Below are positions 18,366 to 26,149 of a stretch of DNA of 64,000 bases, one piece after another (positions within the stretch are counted from its first letter, which is position 1; the number at the start of each line of letters is the position of its first letter). The notes below the pieces were generated by a model. That model worked only from the letters and a program-made list of their open reading frames with translations, was not told the origin of the DNA and ran no database searches. The DNA is from UBA6163 sp031411655 (GTDB lineage Bacteria; Planctomycetota; Planctomycetia; Pirellulales; Pirellulaceae): the NCBI GenBank assembly GCA_031411655.1, contig JANOBM010000301.1, positions 93,927-157,926 on the forward strand. The letters run 5' to 3'. The position numbers and the translations under genes were made by a program.

Positions 18366-19724
18366 ATGTCCATTCCGGTTCCTAAGGATACGCAGTTCAT
18401 TTGCGATCGATTTAAAAGCGAAGTACAAGGCGTTGAGGACGCCGTGTCGGTCGAATGCCGTCATGTGGATTGTGAGGCAGGTTCAACGGTCCGAGCGAAG
18501 TCGTTATTTTTCGAACGACTTTGCCGACGAATACTGACAAAAAATCTGCAGCGCCTTTCCGTCGGTCAAATTGTCATGGAGCAAGGTGATTGCTCGGAAA
18601 GGTTTGGAAATCTTGAAGGTACCGAGTTGATGGGGCATGTGCGGATTCAGTCCCCCAAGTTCTTTCATCGGACGCTCACGGACGGCGGTTTGGGTGCTGC
18701 AGAATCATACTTGCGGGGCGAATGGTCTTCCGATGACTTGACCGATCTTTTTCGTGTGCTGCTTCGGAACGAACGAACGCTTCAACGATTCCGGTCTTCG
18801 CCTCTTTCACTATCAGGTTTTCTCAATCGGTTGCGGCATGTACGCAACCGTAATTCCCGATCGGGAAGTCGACGAAATATCCATGAGCACTACGACTTGG
18901 GAAACGATTTCTTCATGTTGTTTCTCGATCCGACCATGATGTATTCGTCCGCGCTGTTCACCGACGAGCAGGCAACGCTCGAGAAGGGTTCGATCGAAAA
19001 AATAGATCGTGTTTGCCGTACGTTGAGGCTCACACCCGACAATCACGTCGTCGAGATCGGCACGGGATGGGGGACCTTCGCAATTTATGCTGCAACGACG
19101 TATGGATGCCGGGTTACAACGACTACGATCTCGGAAGAGCAGTATCGGATGGCTACCCAGCGGGTACTCGATGCGAACTTGTCAGATCGAATCACGGTCC
19201 TTCACAAGGACTATCGCGATCTGAAAGGAAGATTCGATAAGTTGGTCTCGATCGAAATGATCGAGGCTGTAGGAAAGCAATTCCTACCCGAGTATTTCGC
19301 GACATGCGAGAGATTGTTGAGGGACGATGGGGCAATGTTGATCCAGGCGATCACGATGCCCGAACAGCGATATCAGCAGTACAAGAATTCGGTAGATTTC
19401 ATCCAGAAGTATATCTTTCCCGGAGGTTTTTTGCCGTCGGTTTCTGAATTGCAAAAATGCGTCGCAAAGAAGACTTCATTGCGAATGATCGGTCTCCATG
19501 ACTTTGGGCTGCACTACGCGCGTACACTGCGCCTTTGGAATGAGCGTTTCCACGACCAACTCGATCAAGTAAGGGCTCTCGGATTCGATGATCGCTTCAT
19601 TCGAATGTGGCGATATTACCTCTGCTATTGCGAAGCCGCGTTCATGGAGCGGGCCATCGGTGTTGTGCAAGTACTTTGGGCGAAGCCGTCGTCACCACTT
19701 GGATTTTTAGACTCGACCGGATAG
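18366..19724 (+). CDS. Cyclopropane-fatty-acid-synthase-like methyltransferase, first copy
   Basis: A 452-residue SAM-dependent methyltransferase of the CFAS superfamily. The N-terminal lipid-binding part (about 1-150, with GGLGAAESYLRGEWSSDDL) precedes the catalytic domain: NIHEHYDLGNDFFMLFLD, motif I VVEIGTGWGTFAIYAA, LVSIEMIEAVGKQFL, and the C-terminal FIQKYIFPGGFLPS and LHDFGLHYARTLRLW. Enzymes of this group add a methylene or methyl group across or next to a double bond of a phospholipid acyl chain. The variant sequence EMIEAVG in place of the EHVG of E. coli CFAS is typical of methyltransferases encoded beside DUF1365. Third gene of the operon, 55 bp after DUF1365. Confidence 0.9.
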   Translation: MSIPVPKDTQFICDRFKSEVQGVEDAVSVECRHVDCEAGSTVRAKSLFFERLCRRILTKNLQRLSVGQIVMEQGDCSERFGNLEGTELMGHVRIQSPKFFHRTLTDGGLGAAESYLRGEWSSDDLTDLFRVLLRNERTLQRFRSSPLSLSGFLNRLRHVRNRNSRSGSRRNIHEHYDLGNDFFMLFLDPTMMYSSALFTDEQATLEKGSIEKIDRVCRTLRLTPDNHVVEIGTGWGTFAIYAATTYGCRVTTTTISEEQYRMATQRVLDANLSDRITVLHKDYRDLKGRFDKLVSIEMIEAVGKQFLPEYFATCERLLRDDGAMLIQAITMPEQRYQQYKNSVDFIQKYIFPGGFLPSVSELQKCVAKKTSLRMIGLHDFGLHYARTLRLWNERFHDQLDQVRALGFDDRFIRMWRYYLCYCEAAFMERAIGVVQVLWAKPSSPLGFLDSTG

Positions 19725-19784
19725 CCGTTGCTCGTAGGCGAACACACTGATGCTGCGCTGCGCCCCCCTTTTTCTTTCTAATGC

Positions 19785-20846
19785 ATGGGATTTTTTGTGC
19801 TACTTCTTCGGCCCATTTCCTCGTTGATCACGCTTGCCGAAAACGGTCGTCTGCCAGACCGATGGGTGAGGTTTGGTATCAGGCGATTGTTGGAGGCTCG
19901 GCTTGAGGAGTTAGAACAACCTACCTTAGAAGTTGCGGAAGAACTGCGAGCGGACTTCCGTGAGCAACTCTCTCACGGACCGATCGCGTGTTTGACCGAA
20001 AAGGCTAACGAACAGCATTACGAGGTGCCAGCGGAGTTCTTCGGCCAAGTCCTAGGGCAGCATCGAAAGTATAGCTGTTGCTACTGGACGCCCGACACCA
20101 AGACGCTCGATGAAGCCGAAGCGGAGGCGCTGCGCCGGACTTGTCAACATGCTGACTTGCACGACGGCCAAACGATCCTTGAATTAGGTTGTGGTTGGGG
20201 CTCGCTGAGTCTATGGATGGCAGAGCGGTATCCAGGAAGTCGTATTCTAGCCGTGTCCAATTCCTCGTCCCAGCGAGAGTACATTACTTCAGTCGCAGCG
20301 CAACGTGGCTTATCGAATCTGCAGGTGCAGACATGCGATATCAATGACTTCGCCGCCGAACAGACTTTCGACCGGGTCGTATCCGTCGAAATGTTCGAGC
20401 ATGTACGTAATCATCGATTATTGATGCAACGAATCAGTTCCTGGTTGAATCCCTCAGGGAAACTGTTTGTCCATATTTTTTGTCATCATCAGCATGCCTA
20501 TCCGTTTGAAGACAAAGGCGAAGCGAGTTGGATGGCTCGATATTTTTTCTCCGGTGGCATCATGCCTAGCCAAAACTTATTACTGAACTATCCGTTGCAC
20601 CTTCAACTGGAGAAGCAGTGGTGTTGGGACGGTGTCCATTATGAGAAAACGAGCAACGCGTGGTTACAACGAATGGATCAAAACGGATCGTCGATCGAAG
20701 CGGTTTTAAAGTCAACTTACGGTAGCGATTGGCGTCGCTGGCAACAGCGGTGGAGAATCTTCTTTATGTCGTGCGCTGAGCTATTTGGGTTTCGAGGGGG
20801 CCGTGAGTGGTTCGTGGCCCACTACCTTTTTCAAAGGCGAGTTTGA
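19785..20846 (+). CDS. Cyclopropane-synthase-like methyltransferase, second and different copy
   Basis: A 353-residue SAM-dependent methyltransferase, clearly not a simple duplicate of the gene before it. It lacks that protein's long N-terminal lipid domain and resembles the subgroup that also contains plant coclaurine N-methyltransferases. Motifs: NEQHYEVPAEFFGQVLG, motif I ILELGCGWGSLSLWMAE, FDRVVSVEMFEHVRNHR, LFVHIFCHHQHAYPFED, and SWMARYFFSGGIMPSQNLL. Here the E-H-V signature of classical CFAS is kept. Fourth gene of the operon, 60 bp after the first methyltransferase and 3 bp before DUF1295. It probably acts on a lipid, but an N- or O-methyl acceptor cannot be excluded. Confidence 0.88.
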   Translation: MGFFVLLLRPISSLITLAENGRLPDRWVRFGIRRLLEARLEELEQPTLEVAEELRADFREQLSHGPIACLTEKANEQHYEVPAEFFGQVLGQHRKYSCCYWTPDTKTLDEAEAEALRRTCQHADLHDGQTILELGCGWGSLSLWMAERYPGSRILAVSNSSSQREYITSVAAQRGLSNLQVQTCDINDFAAEQTFDRVVSVEMFEHVRNHRLLMQRISSWLNPSGKLFVHIFCHHQHAYPFEDKGEASWMARYFFSGGIMPSQNLLLNYPLHLQLEKQWCWDGVHYEKTSNAWLQRMDQNGSSIEAVLKSTYGSDWRRWQQRWRIFFMSCAELFGFRGGREWFVAHYLFQRRV

Positions 20847-20849
20847 TCC

Positions 20850-21641
20850 GTGATCACATTGCTTTTGGCAACCCTGTGCCTGGCGTTGGCCTACGTCCTA
20901 ATGATCTGGTTGCTTAGTCTGCTTATAGGTCGAGTAAGCATCATCGATGCCTTTTGGGGCCCAGGCTTCGTGTTGCTCGCGATGCTGTGTTACGTGATGA
21001 CTAGCGATGCCGGGTGGGGCCGCGCCGAAACAGTGCTGGTAGGAATGGTCACTGTCTGGGGAACGCGACTAGGAGTCCATCTGGCGATTCGAGTTTTGAA
21101 TGATCCCCATGAAGATCGGCGTTATGCCGCGATGAAAGCGAACCATCAATCTCATTGGTGGCTAAAGAGTCTCGGCATTGTGTTTCTGTTGCAAGGCCTG
21201 ATCATGTGGTTCGTAGCCCTGCCGATCACAGCATCGTTTGCCTTTGAAACCAGGCCAAGCATTGATTGGCTTGCGCCACTCGGTCTTGTGTGCTGGGCGA
21301 TTGGTGTATTTTTCGAAGCCGTCGGTGACTGGCAACTCGTTCGATTTCGAGCAGACCCTGCCAATCAGGGTCGAGTCTTAGATGCTGGACTCTGGCGATT
21401 GACTCGGCATCCGAACTACTTCGGCGACTTCGCGGTGTGGTGGGGATTATGGCTATTCTGCTTGGGCTGTGGTGCCCCGTTTTGGACGGTTGCCTCGCCA
21501 CTGGTCATGAGCGTATTCCTGATGAAAGTCTCTGGCGTCGTTCTCCTTGAGAAGGACATTGCCGGGAGGCGTCCGGAGTACGTTGACTACATTCGATTGA
21601 CCAATTCCTTCTTCCCAGGTCCCAAGAAAGCTCTGCGATAA
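20850..21641 (+). CDS. DUF1295 membrane protein (steroid 5-alpha-reductase-like)
   Basis: A 263-residue integral membrane protein with about six hydrophobic segments, GTG start at 20850, 3 bp after the preceding stop. It carries the DUF1295 signature: the first segment pair, DAFWGPGFVLLAM, NDPHEDRRYAAMKANH, and the C-terminal LWRLTRHPNYFGDFAVWWGLW, the Arg-His-Pro-Asn-Tyr motif shared with isoprenylcysteine methyltransferases and 5-alpha reductases that bind NADPH or SAM. It would be the reductase or final membrane-bound step of the lipid pathway. Last gene of the operon; a hairpin begins 1 nt after its stop. Confidence 0.88.
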   Translation: MITLLLATLCLALAYVLMIWLLSLLIGRVSIIDAFWGPGFVLLAMLCYVMTSDAGWGRAETVLVGMVTVWGTRLGVHLAIRVLNDPHEDRRYAAMKANHQSHWWLKSLGIVFLLQGLIMWFVALPITASFAFETRPSIDWLAPLGLVCWAIGVFFEAVGDWQLVRFRADPANQGRVLDAGLWRLTRHPNYFGDFAVWWGLWLFCLGCGAPFWTVASPLVMSVFLMKVSGVVLLEKDIAGRRPEYVDYIRLTNSFFPGPKKALR

Positions 21642-21673
21642 CCAAGCGGAATTCACTATAAGTTCCCGCTTGG
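21642..21673 (+). terminator. Hairpin directly after the lipid operon
   Basis: CCAAGCGG at 21642-21649 pairs with CCGCTTGG at 21666-21673 with a 16-nt loop. It starts right after the stop codon of the DUF1295 gene. There is no T-run after it, so the terminator call is by position and stem strength. Confidence 0.45.
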
Positions 21674-21757
21674 ATAGGCGTATTGGTCAGGTGGGAAACC
21701 TACCGGTTGCCTGCGACATAACTTTTCCGCAAGCGTTTCGTGGCCGATGCGGATGCC

Positions 21758-22651
21758 CTACGCGACAAACTGGAATAGAGGTTGACTCGGAGCTGGTAGG
21801 CGAAGGAGCGGCGCAAAGCATGCGGCGTCTTCGTCGACTTGCTTGAAGAGGACTTTTGGGTCGACCGGATTCAGTCCGACCAGCTTCTTGAAGCCAGCTT
21901 GGAAAGTGTCTTGCTCTTCCCATTCTGTGTCATGGCAACATGGCAAGAGAGAAGCGAGCGCCACGCACACGCCACCCCGGGCGTCATTACCCTGTTCGAG
22001 AAGTTCGTCGAGCTGGGTGTGATTGCGAATCAGATTGACGAAGGTTGCGGGCAACTTCCATCGCTCCGCCAACAGTGCAGCGGCATCGGCATGGTTCCAC
22101 CCAAAGTACTCTTGCTCGAGTCCGCTCAATCGTCGCGACTCAACAGTGCGACGCTCCAGCAGATCTTTGTATTGTTCAGGGAGTTCCTTCAACAGTAACG
22201 GAATCGCCATGTCTTGTAGGAGTGCGCCGGCAAATAAATCTTCCGCTTCAGGCAGCGATAAAGCCTTGCCTAGTCGTCGAGCAAGGATGGCCCGTCGCAG
22301 GGAATCTTGCCACAAACGTTTTAGATCGAACGGCCCAAACTTTGGATTCGGAATGACGCTGAACACAGCATTCCAAAGTGCAAAATTGGTGACAGCGCGG
22401 GTACCGACCAGCGTCAACGCCTGCTGGACGCTGGTTATTTCTCGGGAAAAGCCGAAGTACGAAGAGTTAACGAACTTAAGTACTTGCCCCATCAGTCCTG
22501 GATCGGCCTCAATCGGCTTTGCAAAGTCGCTCGGGCCGCTGCTGGCTTTCTGCGAGAGTTGCAATAACGATATCGCGCTATTGGGCAGTGCGGGCAACAT
22601 CTTATCGCTGAAGATTGCTTCGAGAGATTCGGGGTTTGTCGCGGTTGTCAT
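21758..22651 (-). CDS. HDOD domain protein
   Basis: A 297-residue soluble protein made up of an HDOD domain (about residues 12-210), a degenerate relative of HD phosphohydrolases found in signalling proteins. Signature blocks: LPALPNSAISLLQLSQ, ADPGLMGQVLKFVNSSYFGF, ITSVQQALTLVGTRAVTNFAL, FAGALLQDMAIPLLL, and GWNHADAAALLAERW. The classical HD metal ligands are not all in place, in keeping with a protein-interaction role. The remaining C-terminal 80 residues are unassigned. It stands alone, convergent with the lipid operon. Target unknown. Confidence 0.88.
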   Translation of the reverse strand: MTTATNPESLEAIFSDKMLPALPNSAISLLQLSQKASSGPSDFAKPIEADPGLMGQVLKFVNSSYFGFSREITSVQQALTLVGTRAVTNFALWNAVFSVIPNPKFGPFDLKRLWQDSLRRAILARRLGKALSLPEAEDLFAGALLQDMAIPLLLKELPEQYKDLLERRTVESRRLSGLEQEYFGWNHADAAALLAERWKLPATFVNLIRNHTQLDELLEQGNDARGGVCVALASLLPCCHDTEWEEQDTFQAGFKKLVGLNPVDPKVLFKQVDEDAACFAPLLRLPAPSQPLFQFVA

Positions 22652-23019
22652 GGCCGGTAGTGCTTAACGGACGAGTAGGTTGTGAATGTGGAGATGCGAT
22701 TCGGAAGTGGGCAGGCTCACCACTTGGGGGTCTCCTGCACTGCTCCGATCATCGAACTCTAGGTTACGAAGTGGCGCTGGGACGCACCGGTGCAGCGAAA
22801 AAGGGATTTTCTCCGTAGAAAGGCTGCCGTTCGTTGTCCCTAACGCGGCATCTCGTCGTCAATCGCACACGCGGTGTTGATAAAACGCAACGCGTCATCG
22901 ACGAGGCGATTGGGTGATGGTTCCTGGAAGTTGCGAAAAAGACCGTGTTTTCCGGCTTCAAACGCACTTTCTGTAGCCCGCCTAACGATTTGGTTCCGCG
23001 ATTTGCATCATCGGGAACC
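22652..23019. other. Intergenic region
   Basis: About 370 bp between divergent genes. Short frames on both strands are rich in Arg and Ser and look random. I see no RNA gene or clear promoter. Confidence 0.4.
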
Positions 23020-23568
23020 ATGCAAACAAATTTCACCGCTTCCAAGCTCGCGTCCATTCCAACTTGTCTTTGGCCAAGTCGTCTGGTGCCATGCCTGCTT
23101 CTGGCCTGGTGCGGTCTGGCGTTGGCCGAACCGAGAAAACTCGAAGCCACCCGTCCGGTCGACGTGTCACCGTTGGGTTGGCGACGGACCGTGGACGGCT
23201 GGGAACGCGCGGAAACATGGAAGCAAGGTGGTTTGCACGCGACCCAAACAATTCATCATTGGGTCGCACAAGATCGGTTACGGGAGCGGGCGTTCACCGG
23301 AACTGCTCTCGAGCGGCTTCGTCAAATTCATCCGCTGACCTGTTCGCTCACTCTGGTTTTAGTCGTGTTCTCAATCATTTTGGTGGGGGAATGCTTGGCG
23401 GGTCAGCGGGCCGCTCGGGTTGGCTCATCGCGGGTAGGGGCATCGCGAAGATGGCCTGGGTTGGGATGGGCATCGCATTGGGCCAGTGAACATCGAGTCT
23501 CACTGAAAGCGGCGCGACAAGGTGAACCATCGCCACCAACTGGTCATACTTCTTCAATCGCTCGCTAA
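23020..23568 (+). CDS. Small exported or membrane protein of planctomycete type
   Basis: From ATG 23020 (GGGA before it) this is 182 residues. The first part looks genuine: a signal-like segment (RLVPCLLLAWCGLALAEP), then GWRRTVDGWERAETW, a Trp-rich motif I associate with short planctomycete hypothetical proteins, then IHPLTCSLTLVLVVFSIILVGECLAG, quoted in part as a C-terminal membrane segment (LTLVLVVFSIILVG). After that, about 60 residues become Arg/Ser-rich and lie antisense to the end of the 23375 gene. The true protein may have ended near 23400, with the stop lost by mutation. Function unknown. The neighbour on the other strand is also a membrane protein of unknown role. Confidence 0.5.
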   Translation: MQTNFTASKLASIPTCLWPSRLVPCLLLAWCGLALAEPRKLEATRPVDVSPLGWRRTVDGWERAETWKQGGLHATQTIHHWVAQDRLRERAFTGTALERLRQIHPLTCSLTLVLVVFSIILVGECLAGQRAARVGSSRVGASRRWPGLGWASHWASEHRVSLKAARQGEPSPPTGHTSSIAR

Positions 23569-25546
23569 GCGATTGCAGATGAGCGACGTAGTCGTCGAGC
23601 GTGTCGCGTCGGGCCGCCAACACTTGCTTTTCCCCAGTACCAGCTTTGGAGTAGAGCGCCTTCACGTTGGCTAGGTCGGCTGAGGCGAGCAACATCTGTC
23701 CTGACACTTGTTCCTTCGCCGTTTGTAAGCGAGTCGTTGAGATCATTTGCCACGGAACGGTTGGTACGAGTTGAGCTGCATGACGTACCCTGAGTGTCAG
23801 TTTGCTTCCCGTTCGAATCTCAATGCGCGACCGAATAGCAATCGTAGGATCACTTGCTAATGCGAATTCGACGATCGACTGGTTCCGGCGAACTTGTTTG
23901 GGGTCGGACGGCTGAATCCATGAAAGTGTTACATCATCGTGACTTAGTATCTCGACAGCTAACGATGTTGAACCGATGGGAGGCGGTGTGCCCAGTGGCC
24001 ACGCTGCTTTGGCGTCGCTAGTCGACATATCAATCGGCCAAGCGTCGGCCTGGACCGTCGATCGGAGGAACAGCCATTGGGATGTACCATCTTGCTGGGT
24101 CAAGTGCGCAAGCCCCGAGCAAAGTTGTTTAGAAACCGGGCGTGCTGAAGAAACCGGTGTCCAGCTAAAGTCCATCCCTTGCTTGGTAGAGGAAAGAATC
24201 GCAACGGTTGCCAAGTCGTTTGCATCTTGAACGACCCATGACGGATCGGAGGGCTCCCCCAGACGAGATAGTTTCATGTTCGTTGCGACGGGAAATACAA
24301 TCTCCAAATTGGCTACGGGTTTTTCGAATAGACGCACAGGAACAATCTCGTCTTGCGTCGAGTCACGGGAAGGAAATGGTGGGAGTTCAACCATTCCAGC
24401 TCCAGAGGCCTGTTTTACTGGCAACGTTCGAACATTCCCGTCGCTTTCGTCATCTTCCATGGCCGATTCGGCCGCCGATGATTCTGGAACGGACGTGTCG
24501 ATCTCAAGTGGCTTGTCAATAACCTCTCGCCCGGCGACCGGAGGTGCATCGGATTGTTCTGAAGCTACAACGGTTCCAGTGGCATCGAATTCAGCAGTGG
24601 GAAGCAGGTCCCGGGCTGCTATCCAGTTTCCGCCGGCGAACGAATCGAGACCCATCGTTGCAGTATTCGAAGACGATGCAGGATCGTTGGGCACTGGCGA
24701 CGAAGCTTGGACGTTTGACTCGTCAATGAGTTCAAGCGGCAGCGACTCGTTGTCGGTCTCGTCGCGCGCCGGAGCGGGTGGGGTGACTGCATCGTGCGCC
24801 GACGACTCGACATCAGTTTGACCCGTAGGCTGCCGTGAATGGATCGCAAACGCTGAAGGCAAAGACGGAGAATTGTCTGAGAGCGATGACTGGGGTGCTT
24901 CCTCTTTTTTTGTCGAGGTGTTGGCTTGGAGTGCTAATGCATAGATGGCCACCCCAATCGCTATCACGCAGATCGCGAAGACGGATCCTGGTATCCACGA
25001 TCGAGATTTTTTTGACCGTGATGCGCCTGCGATTTTTCCTTGAGCTTGAATTCCATTGCGCTCATCACTCGATACCAGGTCGGCGAGAAGCCCCTTTTTG
25101 GCGTGAATGTCATCATCGGACGACGTGGACTCAAAATTCGTGGGTGACGAATCTTGCGCGTCCAAAAATCGAGGACAAAGCGTGAGGCGATTTTCGTCGT
25201 CAACGAGGATATCCGAATCGGTGATCTCATCCCACGGACGACCGTGGACACGTGAGTAGCTCAATGATAGGGCAGCGAGTTGAGCATCCCAGTCTTGTCG
25301 GATCGCTTCGGGCGGCGGTCCTAGATCAGCAATCAACTGAGAGACGGAGCGGAGATGGCTTGCTGGCGTCGAATGAGGCAAGTCGGCGTGGGTGCGTGAG
25401 GTCTCCGAGGGGCTTGTCCTTTGGGGCGAGTCTTGGGGTTCCACGGCTAGTTTTTGCCACAACCAATGTGCCGCTTCGTCAGGCTGAATCAACCCTGCTT
25501 TGACCTGCTGAAAGGCTTCGCGGATTTGTTCGCGTTGGAGATTCAA
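23375..25546 (-). CDS. Large single-TM protein of unknown function
   Basis: A 723-residue protein with no family I recognise. Residues 1-150 are soluble and include IREAFQQVKAGLIQPDEAAHWLWQ and WDAQLAALSLSYSRVHGRPWDEI. A Lys/Arg-rich stretch precedes one membrane segment (about 180-205, VFAICVIAIGVAIYALALQ), and the long C-terminal part (Ser/Pro/Asp/Glu-rich to about 400, then beta-rich blocks) is probably outside the cytoplasm. The end is Pro-rich (ADPPSIPPPK). The layout of cytoplasmic domain, one membrane span and disordered outside linker resembles planctomycete regulators, but no catalytic motif is visible. Its 3' end overlaps the plus-strand gene at 23020 by 194 bp. Confidence 0.7.
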   Translation of the reverse strand: MNLQREQIREAFQQVKAGLIQPDEAAHWLWQKLAVEPQDSPQRTSPSETSRTHADLPHSTPASHLRSVSQLIADLGPPPEAIRQDWDAQLAALSLSYSRVHGRPWDEITDSDILVDDENRLTLCPRFLDAQDSSPTNFESTSSDDDIHAKKGLLADLVSSDERNGIQAQGKIAGASRSKKSRSWIPGSVFAICVIAIGVAIYALALQANTSTKKEEAPQSSLSDNSPSLPSAFAIHSRQPTGQTDVESSAHDAVTPPAPARDETDNESLPLELIDESNVQASSPVPNDPASSSNTATMGLDSFAGGNWIAARDLLPTAEFDATGTVVASEQSDAPPVAGREVIDKPLEIDTSVPESSAAESAMEDDESDGNVRTLPVKQASGAGMVELPPFPSRDSTQDEIVPVRLFEKPVANLEIVFPVATNMKLSRLGEPSDPSWVVQDANDLATVAILSSTKQGMDFSWTPVSSARPVSKQLCSGLAHLTQQDGTSQWLFLRSTVQADAWPIDMSTSDAKAAWPLGTPPPIGSTSLAVEILSHDDVTLSWIQPSDPKQVRRNQSIVEFALASDPTIAIRSRIEIRTGSKLTLRVRHAAQLVPTVPWQMISTTRLQTAKEQVSGQMLLASADLANVKALYSKAGTGEKQVLAARRDTLDDYVAHLQSLSERLKKYDQLVAMVHLVAPLSVRLDVHWPNAMPIPTQAIFAMPLPAMSQPERPADPPSIPPPK

Positions 25547-26149
25547 AATAATTGCTTTCTTATCGGAAAGTCACGATTGCTCGACACTTGCTCGGTTGGG
25601 GCACGACCTTGACCCTGCTGATTTTACATCCGGTCGATGAAGCGTTGGTGGATGATCGTAAATTGATCGACTCGGGCACGAGCGGGACCTGGCTAGCCAG
25701 GGATTCGGCACAACCGAAAAACTTTTCCTGACAGTCGGGCCGTGTTTATGCAATCTTGACGACCGTTTGTGCCGATAACTCCGACGGAAGCGATTGTTCG
25801 GATCGCGCGTTGGGTGCTTAGTGTCGTCCCAGGTCTTCGACCAAAGGCGACTTCGCGGTGGCTTTTCACGAGAGTAATCGGGAAAAGGAAGCGAATCGGT
25901 GCTTACGCTGCGGTGGGTTTGATCGCGACATAGGAATTGCCAGGGGGGAAGCGGCGCAAATCGGGCGTAGAAACGCTGGTTGCATCGCGGCTGCAAACTA
26001 GAACCGACCGTTTCGTCTGACGACGGGGCCATTTGTTCCAAGTTTCGCAGCGGTTTGCACGCATCAGCCGATGCGTTCCGACGCACCGTTCCCACCCTAT
26101 CCAAAGGGCCTTCTTGAGAGGCGGCGGCGGGGCCGCGGAGATGCTTGTG
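25547..26149. other. Intergenic region upstream of the BBP7 gene
   Basis: About 600 bp. A 217-codon minus-strand frame (25571-26224) is Arg/Ser-rich and does not look coding. The region contains a perfect 14-bp palindrome at 25688-25701. No other signal is clear. Confidence 0.4.
25688..25701. promoter_or_regulatory. Perfect 14-bp palindrome
   Basis: CCTGGCTAGCCAGG, fully symmetric, between the divergent genes at 25546 and 26150. It could be an operator for a dimeric regulator. Its role is inferred from symmetry and position alone. Confidence 0.35.

Noticed and set aside
22764..23150. A 128-codon minus-strand frame
   Set aside because: Mostly antisense to the small gene at 23020 and without coding character.
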